Shown here in pieces: positions 17,901 to 26,298 of a stretch of DNA of 64,000 nucleotides. Origin of the DNA: a bacterium (GTDB taxonomy: Bacteria > Hinthialibacterota > Hinthialibacteria > OLB16); the NCBI GenBank assembly GCA_022072055.1, contig JAJVIK010000019.1:112514-176513 (forward strand), read 5' to 3'. Each line of letters opens with the position of its first letter. The first letter of the stretch is position 1. The notes under the pieces were generated by a model. It was not told the DNA's origin. It was given only the letters and a program-made list of their open reading frames with translations, and did not search any database. The translations under genes and the position numbers were made by a program.

Positions 17901-20900
17901 TGGCGGAGGAAGCCAAGAGCTTGCCGTCCGGGCTGAACGCGAGGTCCGTGATCCACTCCGTGTGTCCGGTCAGGGAACCCACATCCTTGCCGGTCTCGGG
18001 GTCGATGAGCCGGATGACTCGCCTGCCATTAGCGGCGGCGAGGATGCCGGTGACCGGGTTAAACGCAATCCGACCGAAGAACCCTCGATCATCCGTGATG
18101 TCGTGGATTGCGGCGCCTGATTCCAGGGCGTGGATTCGGAGCAGGTCTCGGGTGGCCACGGCCAAATGTTTGTCCCCCGGCCCAAAGGATATGCCCACGG
18201 CAGTCCCGGGAAGGGACTCCAAACGGCCGCTCATTGCCCCTGTTTTCAAATCCCAAATGCTGATTTCCCCGTCCAAACTGCTCATCGCGACTCTGACACC
18301 GTCATTGCTGACCGCCACAAAGCTCGTGGGAGCGGTGTGCCCTCGCAAGGCCATTTGATCCAAATTGCAGCGTGATAGGAGCCAAGCCCATTCCCAGTGG
18401 CGGAATTGCGGCGGGCTATCGAGAAGGAGATTCCGCGCGACCGAAAGACTCCCCTCGTCCACCGCTTCCTGAGCCAAGGCAATCTTGGAGTAATACACTT
18501 CACGTTGGGCTTGCCGGGTTGCGCGATTGGCTTGGATCAGGCCGTAACTCAGGGCCACGGCAATGGCGGCCAGGATCCCCCCCACGGCGGCCATTGCCAC
18601 CGTGAGGCGACGCCGTCGGTGGGCCTTTCGCTCGCTTTCAAGTCGCAGACCTCGCTCTCCGCGACGCTCCTCCAGGCGCCGAAGCGAATCCGCCAGGTCC
18701 GCGGCGCTTGAGTGGCGAAATATGGGATTACCGGCCAAACATTTGTCCAGGTCCTCCTGAAGAATCGGATCGGCAATCTCCGCGCGCCAATCCGTGGTGA
18801 GGGGACGCCCGAGGTCGCCGACCAAGACCTGAAACAAGACCACACCGAGCGAATAAATGTCCGAGCGGATCGACGAACCGCGTCCCACTTGAACCTCGGG
18901 CGCGGTGTAGAGACGGCTCCCGGAATGGCTTGCGATCTCTGTCGCGCTGAAGGTTTCGGTGAATCCCCCCAGACCGAAGTCTGTAATGTAGTCCTTCGAC
19001 ACCACCTGGCCGATTCCGAAATCGGTGAGTTTGACCAAGAGGTTTTCAGGGTCGGATGGCTCTCCCACAACCAGGATGTTGGAGGGTTTGACATCTCGAT
19101 GAATCACCCCGGCATCGTGCGCGATCTGAAGCGCGTCGGCGACTCGCGCGACCAGCTCCAGCCTGAGTTCCATCGGGACCTCGGTCCCGTCGCCGTGACG
19201 CTTCCACCATTTGGCCAGATCGAGTCCGGGAACATCCTCCATCTCGATGTAGAAAGGAGGCTCGTCAAAGTAGAAGCCGTTGACTCGAACAATCAAATCG
19301 GATTGGACGATCTGCTCTTGCAGCAGGCGGACCAGGGTGGCTTCCCGTTTGAGCGAGCGCACCTTTTCCGCGCGGAAACAGAACTTGAACACCCGGGTCT
19401 CTCCGGAGTCGCGGTGCGCGGCCCGCCAAACCTCACCGAACCCACCCTCGCCGAGCTTCTCCATGAGAACCCATTCGCGCGCTGTCGGGATCTCCTCCTC
19501 GAGGGCGGGCCGCCAACCAAGGACCGGGTCCTGGTCCTGAAAGGCGTGCCGTTTGGCCAGGTCGGAGTCCGCCGGCGAAACCAGCGGCGACCTCCCCTCG
19601 AAACCCAGCTCGCAGACACCCAGGATCTCGCCGCTGTCGAGAAGGCGGTACGCGCCATGATCCAGCCACCTGACAATCCCGGGGCTGGGGAGCTCTCGGC
19701 CGCGCAAGACAGCCCGCGCGGAATCGAACACGGGACGGGAAACCAGGATCTGGCCGGGAGTGGCCATCCGGCAAAGGGTTGCGAGAGTGTGGTACACCTC
19801 ACCCTCCAGGGTGAGGATCGCGTTTGTGGCTTCATCTCGACCTAGCAGAACCTCTCCGCCGTGAATGCCGAAGGCGAAGGCGCTTGCTTGATCCGAAGAT
19901 GCCCGGGCGCATTCCTGGAGGAGAACCGCGAAGCGGACAGCGTCCGAGGGTCTTGGGAAGGCAAACAAGAGCGGATCCTCGCGGTTCTCCACTTTGCGCC
20001 CGCCGGGAAAAGCCTCCAGGAGGGAAACGGCTTCCTTTCCGAGGGTGCGACCCAGGGAGGCCTCCACTCTTTCCGAGCGGGGCTCCGCAAGCACCAAGGT
20101 CTGAAACTCAGGCAGCAGCAGAACGTCTCCAAACAAGCCGGCCGTCGGGTCCCCATAGAGCAGATACCGGGCCCAGGTCAGGTTGGGGTCGTGTCCCTGA
20201 GCGCGGACTTCCAGGCGGGCGTGCAGGAGCGCCCGCCCCATCGGGCTTCCGTCGAGCACGTGTTGATAGAACGCTCGCGCGAAATCCGAGCTGCCGACAT
20301 CCGGCGTCTTGAAAAGGACCCCGATGAAATGCCCGCATCCCGCCTTCAGAAAAACCTCGGCGAGACCGCAAGGGTCCGAAGGTCGTTGGGACACAGCCGG
20401 AGGAACCCGTTCGGAGATCGCGCCGGAGTGGCAGGCATTGCTAAAGACCAGGCGGGGAGCCGCGCCTTGAGCGTCAAGAACTGAGGCAATCTCGGAGGCC
20501 GTAAGGGATCCATCTGAAAGTCGCCAGCCTCCACCCGGGTGGTCGAGGGATGGGGCCTCTCCATGGCCGGAATAGTGAATGGCGTGGAATTGTCCAAGCC
20601 AATCCGTGGCTTGGGCGCGTGAAACCGATCCATTCAACCAGTCCGGAGCAATCCGGTCATCCGATCGCAGCAAATGAAAGAGGGATTCGGTTTCCTTCCG
20701 CGCCTGGGGGAGGTCGGAGGTGGGATCCGATAGAAGCAGGAAGGAAAACCCAGCAACGGGCGGTGGGGTCGTCTTTTCGGGATGAGACTCCCACTCCCGC
20801 ACTCGTCGTCCAACGGCAAATCGGCACCCGAGAAAGTCCGTGCCATCGTGGAACAGCTCCCAAGGGAGATCGCACAGCGCTTGATCCAGTTCAAGCGACA

Positions 20901-21198
20901 AGAAGGTCGCTTCCAGGCGCCGGACCCATCCTCTCAGGTCACCGGGAAGGACCTGATCAAAGAGTCGCCTGCCCACGGACTCCATCCGCCTGAGCGCTTC
21001 TCCGCAGGCGCCCCCCTGGTGGGCCAGAGACAGCGCCTCCTCCACCGCCAGAGCCTCCTGTCGGGTTTTCCGGAGGTCCACGGAATGAGAAGCACATTCC
21101 AATTCTTCTCCGTTCGGGGAGATTCCACAGGAGAATCTCAAACCATCCTCGGCGTGCGTAACTGTAATTCGAGCAACAAGATGGGCGCTCTGCGGCAT
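14965..21198 (-). CDS. giant receptor: CHAT protease - degenerate cyclase - Ser/Thr kinase - TM - WD40 - 2x LamG-like
   Basis: This 2,077-residue protein stacks several signalling domains. Residues about 100-345 are a CHAT caspase-like protease, with PWELFHDG and the catalytic pair H212 (HYSGHGEA) and C256 (FSNACHSG). Residues about 345-520 resemble a class III cyclase (GIHGGEVLLG, MATPGQILVS) but lack the first metal Asp and the usual Asn/Arg pair. Residues about 578-850 are a complete kinase: GEGGFGEVW, the Lys of VFKFCF, H700-RD-V-K-P-S-N and DFG. A membrane helix follows at about 866-888 (LTVAMAAVGGILAAIAVALS). About twelve WD40-like repeats (for example TVRVWDLESGT) run to residue 1,550. 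Two homologous LamG-like modules start near 1,560 and 1,830. The C-terminal half should be extracytoplasmic, so it could sense a ligand and act on sigma or effector targets inside. Confidence 0.9.
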   Translation of the reverse strand: MPQSAHLVARITVTHAEDGLRFSCGISPNGEELECASHSVDLRKTRQEALAVEEALSLAHQGGACGEALRRMESVGRRLFDQVLPGDLRGWVRRLEATFLSLELDQALCDLPWELFHDGTDFLGCRFAVGRRVREWESHPEKTTPPPVAGFSFLLLSDPTSDLPQARKETESLFHLLRSDDRIAPDWLNGSVSRAQATDWLGQFHAIHYSGHGEAPSLDHPGGGWRLSDGSLTASEIASVLDAQGAAPRLVFSNACHSGAISERVPPAVSQRPSDPCGLAEVFLKAGCGHFIGVLFKTPDVGSSDFARAFYQHVLDGSPMGRALLHARLEVRAQGHDPNLTWARYLLYGDPTAGLFGDVLLLPEFQTLVLAEPRSERVEASLGRTLGKEAVSLLEAFPGGRKVENREDPLLFAFPRPSDAVRFAVLLQECARASSDQASAFAFGIHGGEVLLGRDEATNAILTLEGEVYHTLATLCRMATPGQILVSRPVFDSARAVLRGRELPSPGIVRWLDHGAYRLLDSGEILGVCELGFEGRSPLVSPADSDLAKRHAFQDQDPVLGWRPALEEEIPTAREWVLMEKLGEGGFGEVWRAAHRDSGETRVFKFCFRAEKVRSLKREATLVRLLQEQIVQSDLIVRVNGFYFDEPPFYIEMEDVPGLDLAKWWKRHGDGTEVPMELRLELVARVADALQIAHDAGVIHRDVKPSNILVVGEPSDPENLLVKLTDFGIGQVVSKDYITDFGLGGFTETFSATEIASHSGSRLYTAPEVQVGRGSSIRSDIYSLGVVLFQVLVGDLGRPLTTDWRAEIADPILQEDLDKCLAGNPIFRHSSAADLADSLRRLEERRGERGLRLESERKAHRRRRLTVAMAAVGGILAAIAVALSYGLIQANRATRQAQREVYYSKIALAQEAVDEGSLSVARNLLLDSPPQFRHWEWAWLLSRCNLDQMALRGHTAPTSFVAVSNDGVRVAMSSLDGEISIWDLKTGAMSGRLESLPGTAVGISFGPGDKHLAVATRDLLRIHALESGAAIHDITDDRGFFGRIAFNPVTGILAAANGRRVIRLIDPETGKDVGSLTGHTEWITDLAFSPDGKLLASSAMDTTVRVWDLESGTEVEVIRTNNRTESAVAFSPDGELLATAGAHYGINLRKRKSLQQIHKNLPVGQFWSHLQFSPSGEQLLGNDGQTWILEVDTGRTLLRFPSGIGWFCLGGKGVVSAEGEQGVKVWRTDLHASEVMLAASPPPYSPMCVAFSPDGSQVAGGGRDFVATIYDRRTGRAIHNLPHDSEVYPLRYTPDGNQLLTGCFDGTIVSWRVSDGARLRVTPCHGNDIKAIAVSPRGDAFATGGDLTVGIWDVRTHELIHRFEPASGPVTAVAYSPDGSALLTGTDSGMIGIWDVEAGRLKKRFDHRFGTVKSLAWGPESSWAITLSGDGVVARWNTETGENLHARVGGETLVLSPDGKRLFVDSVILDPEDLRVIGRLKDIFPPVALSPDFEAFVGLTHGETLVVRPCFLWSLRGAMTDDRQAMEDRIEQTKRAFWRDILDRGGFPIPPSPPEETKGITGQWDFDRGDLAATVGRDLEYFDYDQRGTTKAKTRFGTTTSFGLPDIDGRPAAVMKFPACEALEGYKMFTNAGSNGGGALTNEYSILFDLLIPSTSQPKARALFNKNPRNQEPADFLVSATGGIGVEGRFDGALKPDAWRRVVCVVKASAPPRGWMAKYIDGVLVGAHQLASGLDARWALDRGTRGQWALLFSDRDGQTGEGYVNSIQFRNYAMSAEEVALLGGPTAMGIPNPLGAPGGLASPAVSLAGPRSIQEAGSHPLQKELGGQRVSGQWDFDHGDLRATHGRDLEFYDADGDGSTEKKVEFGACASFGLPPQGSGGEGVMRISGFDPGEGLKLFSGAIPNHGWGRVNHYAIVMDILFPSESLGKAKPLFNTTPRNTDPAELVVSETNSLCIDGDCHATFQPDVWHRLGIVVRMDTDTAPKLTTYINRDHAWTYDLNQGTDGRWSAPDGTWDQWMLLFTHDQGATGAIYVDCIQFRNYALSPGELDQLGHAAVDPIPSIGPLPPIAPWTGFRQ

Positions 21199-21278
21199 TG
21201 TCGGGGTCCGCCTGGCGGTAGCCGACGACTATACCGTGAGGGAGGATGGCGGTCCAACAAAAAAGCGGCTGAAAGAAC

Positions 21279-22511
21279 TCAAAGTGAATCCACTAATCGG
21301 GAAAAGAGGGCGCTCCAAATCTGCTCGGTGGAAACGGAACCCGCGTCCTCCCGCGAGCCCTCGCCGCCTTGCGCGAGGCGCCGGGCGACCGCCAGGGCGA
21401 ATTGAAGGTTGAAGGGGTCGTAATCGGCGGGATGGATGGAGCCGAAGGCGACAGCGGCCGCTTCCGAGTCCCCGCGCAGAAGGAACCCCCACCCCCGAAG
21501 CGCCGCGTGCGCTTCCTGAACACGCGGATCGGAAGACCGAGTCGAAAACAACTGATCGGACGACCAGGTTGAGGGGTGCGCGCTCGCGGCGGCAGTCAAC
21601 GCCTGGACATCCGATGGCGCCGGGCTGGTGGAGTCCACGGGATGCTCCGGCCAAGCGCGCTTGATCCCATCCCTGATCAGCGAAACGGCCAAGTCTTGGA
21701 GCGCGCTGCTGGCGGTGCTCCCGCGTAGTGTCGGCGCCGGTTGAAGTTCAAGGCGGACCGACTGAAACAGCTCCGAAACGATTTGAATCCCGGTGAACAG
21801 GCCCGAGCGGACCCCGGGGTCCTCATCCGTGGCCGAGGTTCGGAGCGCGGCGATCGCCTCGGCAAAATGACCTCGGAGAACACTGACCAAGCAGAGTCCC
21901 CAGCGATCGGTCCGCTCCAATTCCACCTTCCTGAAGTGAATCAGGAAGCCCTCGTCATCTTCCCCCGTGCGAAAGGCAAGCGCAGAGCCGACCGGGATGC
22001 CGGAAACAGGCCGCTTCGCGAACGCCTCCGTGGGCGCGCGGCGCATGAGAACATCATCCTTCCAAACCTCCAGATTCGCTCCGGGGCGCGGCGAATCTTC
22101 GACTTGGACCGAAACCCCATCCCCCCGGCAGGAAACATTGAGATGGAGGGCTGAGAGGGGCGGCCCAAGCGGAACGGACAGGCTCAGGCGACCTTTGAAC
22201 CAAGCGGGTAGCCTTCCTCCGGAAATGCGGGCCACTCTTTCCCGGACATCCGAGTCGAGTCCCACCAGTCCGATTCCATCGAGGATGTAGGGAAAGAGGC
22301 TCTCTTCCCCCACCTCGAGGGTCACCCACCTTGCGATGGGGAAGGGGGGGGAACACGCCAGCATCGCCTCCGCTCCAATCCCCTTGAGCAGGGCGAGCAC
22401 GTCCCTGGATTCGGGTTCCCTGGCCAACGCCTCGGCCAGGGAGGATCGCTCTTGAGCATCCAGGGTCCCTGAGACCAGGCCCGCAAGTCGGTTCGCCAAT
22501 TCGCCTTCCAC
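21279..22511 (-). CDS. hypothetical protein with anti-sigma-like N-terminus, partner of CHAT-kinase receptor
   Basis: The product is 410 residues from a GTG start with a good ribosome site (AAGGGG). An ATG at 22544 is an alternative but has no ribosome site. The first 45 residues (LANRLAGLVSGTLDAQER, then EPESRDVLALL) resemble the short helical N-terminus of anti-sigma proteins in planctomycete-like bacteria. The middle is beta-rich, and the C-terminal third is helical and Ala-rich like degenerate TPRs. No membrane helix or signal peptide is visible, so it should be cytoplasmic. It lies 80 bases upstream of the giant receptor on the same strand, and the ECF sigma factor ends the trio. An anti-sigma or adaptor role is inferred from this context. 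Confidence 0.6.
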   Translation of the reverse strand: MEGELANRLAGLVSGTLDAQERSSLAEALAREPESRDVLALLKGIGAEAMLACSPPFPIARWVTLEVGEESLFPYILDGIGLVGLDSDVRERVARISGGRLPAWFKGRLSLSVPLGPPLSALHLNVSCRGDGVSVQVEDSPRPGANLEVWKDDVLMRRAPTEAFAKRPVSGIPVGSALAFRTGEDDEGFLIHFRKVELERTDRWGLCLVSVLRGHFAEAIAALRTSATDEDPGVRSGLFTGIQIVSELFQSVRLELQPAPTLRGSTASSALQDLAVSLIRDGIKRAWPEHPVDSTSPAPSDVQALTAAASAHPSTWSSDQLFSTRSSDPRVQEAHAALRGWGFLLRGDSEAAAVAFGSIHPADYDPFNLQFALAVARRLAQGGEGSREDAGSVSTEQIWSALFSRLVDSL

Positions 22512-22656
22512 AGTTCCCCTTCTCGATTCCCCTCTATTGTACATTACGACAGACAGTACCAATTTGTTGTGAGTTTTTCCAAGGGTGCGAGAAAAGCCTA
22601 GGCCAGACCGCGCGGACTGGGGAACTCCCGGGGGGAAGGGCGCGAAGCGTCTGCCC

Positions 22657-24120
22657 TCAGTTTGCCCGCCACCGGTAAGTTGCCACGGATTCGGGCCCGA
22701 TTGCGCCTCTAAAGGTTGATCCCTCCCACCCCACTCGAAAGTCCCGCGACCTCGAAAGGGGGTTGGCAACCACCAGGACAAGGCTCCCGTCCGGATTCAG
22801 GAACGCCACGTGCGCGAACTCCGAGCCGGACTCGCCGGAGTCGATCCGAACCGCACCGCGATGGATGAACTTCATGAACTGGCCGTACATGTAGTACTCA
22901 AACCCATGGGTGACCTCCAAGGTGCCCGAGTCGAGCATCACGCAAGTTTTTGAGGCCTTGAACGGGCCGTTGTTCGGTTTGCCCTCGGAGTCAATCAGAG
23001 TGACCCAGGCATTGTAGCTGCTCGCGCCGTTTCTCAGGTACTCGATGATGGATACAGCACCCTCGATCCCAAACATGGACCCTTCGGATAGATACACCTT
23101 CTTATCCGGGAATTCCTTCCAGAAGGCCCCCATGTCACTTGGCGCCCCGGAATACGGATGGAACGCCGTCCCATCCACATACCGCCCCGCAATGGGATCA
23201 CTCAGGATGGCCCTTGGATACCAAAGGTTGTTGAGGTTGTGGTCGTAACACCAAATGCGGGTCTTAACTCCCTGCTCTTTGAAAAGCGGGCCCAGGTGGT
23301 CGCGGATGAAGTCGCGCTCAGGATGTCCCATGATATCCAACGAAGGGGGAAACCAGGTGTCTTCATCCACCACAAGCGACCACTGGCAGGAAGGATACCA
23401 CCAACTCTTGGGGTGGTCCCGTGTGTTGACTCCCGGTTCGTTTTGGATTGTGACCGCGTGGATGGGAATCCCCTGAGCCTCATAGGCCCGGATGAACTTG
23501 AGGAAATACCTCGCGTAGACTCCGTAATATTTGGGATAAAGATGGCCACCGATCAGGTCATCCGATGTTTTCATCCACCCGGGAGGACTCCAGGGCGAGG
23601 CATAGAACAAGAGGTCCGGGTTCTTTTCCAGCGCCAGTTTGAGAACCGGGATGACATAGGCGAGGTCCTTCTCAATGGAGAAATGCTCAAGCGCCTCATC
23701 GGTTTCGCCGGGTGGCATGTCATCGTAGCTGTACCACGGCTCCCCGGTGAAATCCGGAGTGCCGATGCAGATCCTCATCAGGTTCATCCCGATTCCATTC
23801 TCCCGCGAGACCAGCCGCTCAAGCGCCTCCGCGCGCCGCTCCGGGCTGAGTCGCCACAGGTTCCAGCAGGTGGTGTGCTCCAAAGAGGATCCGAGTCCAA
23901 GCAGGGTCTGGTGGGGCTTTGCAGAGTCGATTCGGATGTCGACGGTTTCACCAACCTCGGGAGCTCCGAAAGCAAGTGGCTCACCCCTGGAAAGAGTCCG
24001 ACTCATATCCAACGAGGTGGTCCAGGACTCAACCGGCGCGCCTGGCGCGGGCTCGGAGAGGAATCCGAGAAAAAGCGCTTGGGAAATGAGGAACCAGGAC
24101 GATTTCGCGGGCAAAGGCAT
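22657..24120 (-). CDS. secreted glycoside hydrolase family 30 protein
   Basis: The 487-residue product has a signal peptide (WFLISQALFLGFLSEPAPG) and a GH30 TIM barrel with a C-terminal beta-sandwich. Landmarks are LLGLGSSLEHTTCWNL near the barrel start, the acid/base E228 in IQNEPG and the nucleophile E346 in VYLSEGS. GH30 enzymes hydrolyse beta-linked glucosyl, glucuronosyl, xylosyl or fucosyl bonds with retention, including glucosylceramide. The exact substrate cannot be told from sequence alone. The reading frame extends 20 codons upstream to 24180, but the chosen start places the signal peptide at the N-terminus. It is divergent from another secreted protein gene, suggesting shared regulation of polysaccharide use. 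Confidence 0.9.
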   Translation of the reverse strand: MPLPAKSSWFLISQALFLGFLSEPAPGAPVESWTTSLDMSRTLSRGEPLAFGAPEVGETVDIRIDSAKPHQTLLGLGSSLEHTTCWNLWRLSPERRAEALERLVSRENGIGMNLMRICIGTPDFTGEPWYSYDDMPPGETDEALEHFSIEKDLAYVIPVLKLALEKNPDLLFYASPWSPPGWMKTSDDLIGGHLYPKYYGVYARYFLKFIRAYEAQGIPIHAVTIQNEPGVNTRDHPKSWWYPSCQWSLVVDEDTWFPPSLDIMGHPERDFIRDHLGPLFKEQGVKTRIWCYDHNLNNLWYPRAILSDPIAGRYVDGTAFHPYSGAPSDMGAFWKEFPDKKVYLSEGSMFGIEGAVSIIEYLRNGASSYNAWVTLIDSEGKPNNGPFKASKTCVMLDSGTLEVTHGFEYYMYGQFMKFIHRGAVRIDSGESGSEFAHVAFLNPDGSLVLVVANPLSRSRDFRVGWEGSTFRGAIGPESVATYRWRAN

Positions 24121-24231
24121 TGAATCGCGAGAAACTATAGGGGACTTTGACTTTCGTCGGGAGATGTCATAGTAACCCATCGTGGTCCGGAGGCGCCCGT
24201 GGACGGGTGTTCCAGGAGGCTTGCGGGGGAG

Positions 24232-26298
24232 ATGAGCAAACGCCGTGGCGGATCCGACTTGTGGATTTGGGCGCTGGTGGCCCTCGCCGGGCCTTGGGTT
24301 TCTTCAGCGCCCTCGGCATCACTGGAGTTAGCGGGCATCTCGGTCACTCCCCATGTCCTGGCCGATTCCATGCAATACCGGCGTGAACCCGAGCCCGCGC
24401 AGGGCGCGCGAGTGCAACTCTTTCTGCTCAACAGCGGCGCGCCGAATTCCAAACCGCTGCCACTGGATGTCACCCTCCGGACGCTCTTCGATGGCCGCGC
24501 TCCACGGGAACTGTTGAAACGAGAGGAATGGGCGTGGCATGACACCCCTTCCGCAACCCCTCTCGAACGGGCGGAACTTCCTCCCGGCGCGTTGACAATC
24601 TGGACTTTCAATGGGAGGAAGAGTCCATTCGGACCGGGTGGAAGCTTTCCCCTCGAGATTGGCCCAGCTGATCAACCGTGGCTGGACCAGAACCTCCAGA
24701 TCGACTCCCCCAAGTGCTGGTTGTCCGCGGTGACCTTTCTCGGTCCGGACGGGGCAATCCGGCCGGACACGATCGTGATTCACATCGCCAATGAAACTGA
24801 AACGGCGTTGGAGGTTCGATCCTGCCGGCTCTGGCTTCCGGCGGGCGCCAAGACTCCACGCATATTGGTTCCCCAGCCCGCTACGACCGAGTTGGAATTC
24901 TTCAACGGACATTCCACGATACCGTCTCACGATCGAGGCGGCATGCGGGTAAAAGCCCCCCCACTCCCTCTCACCTACACTGCCCTCCAGGTTCAGGTCG
25001 GCCCACCCGGGCAGGATTCCTTTTCAATCTGGTGCTATTTGCGGATCAAAGTCGAGCGCTTCGATATCTCGGGAGGGTGGGTTAATGATGGCCGCAACAG
25101 TGTGTCCAACGAGGTTTTCCTCAAGACACTCAAGCGTTTCCACGTGAACACCGCACACCTAGGGATCACCCCGGGTTACAGCGACACCGAGCTTCTTGAG
25201 CGCTATCCACTCAAGTATTTTGGAGCCCTGACGCCGGTGGAGGTCTACGACACCGATGACATGCTGCGCCGCATCCACGCCGTCGAATTTCTCGGAGAGC
25301 CACAGTATGGAGGCGGTCATCCGGTTCCTCCTCAGACTGTGTGGGAAAAGCTGCACCCTTACTCCACCACCCGATTGCCGACAACACTCACCAACAGCGA
25401 GGAGCGGGTGTGGCGGGATTACGCCGGGCTGAGTGACTATCCGCATTACGACGCATATCGGGTAACGGCCCCTTCGGCGGATGCCTGGCGGAAATATGGC
25501 CGCTGGGGGGGTATTCGCATTGGTTGGGGCGCTCCGCTGGAAACCATCGGGGATATGTGCCGCTCCCTCCGTGAGCTCAGCCGTCCCCTGCCCTGCGCCG
25601 TGTGGTCGCAGGGGCCGCATTCCGGGTGGGAAGTCTACGGAGGACGGGAGCGCACCTCTCCCACGCCCGATGAGATTCGCCTCCAGGCGTACCACGCTCT
25701 CTCGACCCGCATCACCTCGCTGTATTGGTTCAACCTGAGTCTGGAGTCGTTGGTCCGGTGGAGGGACACGCTGCCGCAACTGGAGCAAATCGGACGCGAG
25801 ATCCGGCTTCTGGACGATTTCCTTCTCGAGGGGGACGCGTACGGTTTCGAGCGTCTCTCCACTCCGGAAGGGAAGTTGGATTGGGATGTTTCCTCGGTCT
25901 GCGGCCCGGACGCGGCGCTCCTGTTTGCCCTCGATCTGGACTACACCCCGGATCGCGAGGAAAAGGTCTTCAAGTTTGGTCCACCCCGCACTGCTCAGTG
26001 GACATTTCGCTTGCCCGACTACCTCGCCGGCATTTCCGACGTATTCCGTGTCGACGGGGAGGGGGCCTACACCGTGGATTGGTCGAGCGAGGGCGGCGGG
26101 CGTGTGGTGATCCGCGATCAAGCATCCGGAGTGGCTGTCTATATCGCCTCTTTGAATGTGGGTTTACGTTCTTCCATCGACTCCGAGCGCAAGTCTCTGA
26201 TTGAGGAGGAGTCCGCACTCGAGTTTGATCCCGGGAGGAACGATGCGGATTTCGAACAACTCAAGAATCTGGCGGCAAAGAAAGGATCTGAACCGTGA
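24232..26298 (+). CDS. secreted protein of unknown function, possible glycosidase-like
   Basis: This 688-residue protein starts with a signal peptide (LWIWALVALAGPWVSSAPS). The N-terminal 270 residues look beta-rich (sandwich-like). The middle region, rich in Trp, Tyr and Asp, resembles a TIM-barrel glycosidase layout (KRFHVNTAHLGITPGYS, RWGGIRIGWGAPLETIG, WSQGPHSGWEVYGG, SLYWFNLSLESL), but I cannot assign a family or catalytic residues. The start has a GGGGGAG run directly upstream and AGGAGG 13 bases before. It is divergent from the GH30 gene and overlaps the SOUL gene by four bases. Because of that context a role in carbohydrate breakdown is plausible. It could also be a non-catalytic surface protein. 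Confidence 0.7.
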   Translation: MSKRRGGSDLWIWALVALAGPWVSSAPSASLELAGISVTPHVLADSMQYRREPEPAQGARVQLFLLNSGAPNSKPLPLDVTLRTLFDGRAPRELLKREEWAWHDTPSATPLERAELPPGALTIWTFNGRKSPFGPGGSFPLEIGPADQPWLDQNLQIDSPKCWLSAVTFLGPDGAIRPDTIVIHIANETETALEVRSCRLWLPAGAKTPRILVPQPATTELEFFNGHSTIPSHDRGGMRVKAPPLPLTYTALQVQVGPPGQDSFSIWCYLRIKVERFDISGGWVNDGRNSVSNEVFLKTLKRFHVNTAHLGITPGYSDTELLERYPLKYFGALTPVEVYDTDDMLRRIHAVEFLGEPQYGGGHPVPPQTVWEKLHPYSTTRLPTTLTNSEERVWRDYAGLSDYPHYDAYRVTAPSADAWRKYGRWGGIRIGWGAPLETIGDMCRSLRELSRPLPCAVWSQGPHSGWEVYGGRERTSPTPDEIRLQAYHALSTRITSLYWFNLSLESLVRWRDTLPQLEQIGREIRLLDDFLLEGDAYGFERLSTPEGKLDWDVSSVCGPDAALLFALDLDYTPDREEKVFKFGPPRTAQWTFRLPDYLAGISDVFRVDGEGAYTVDWSSEGGGRVVIRDQASGVAVYIASLNVGLRSSIDSERKSLIEEESALEFDPGRNDADFEQLKNLAAKKGSEP

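Noticed and set aside
18712..19845. Rightward 377-codon frame inside the giant receptor
   Set aside because: It is antisense to the well-supported kinase domain and has no ribosome site or recognisable motif.
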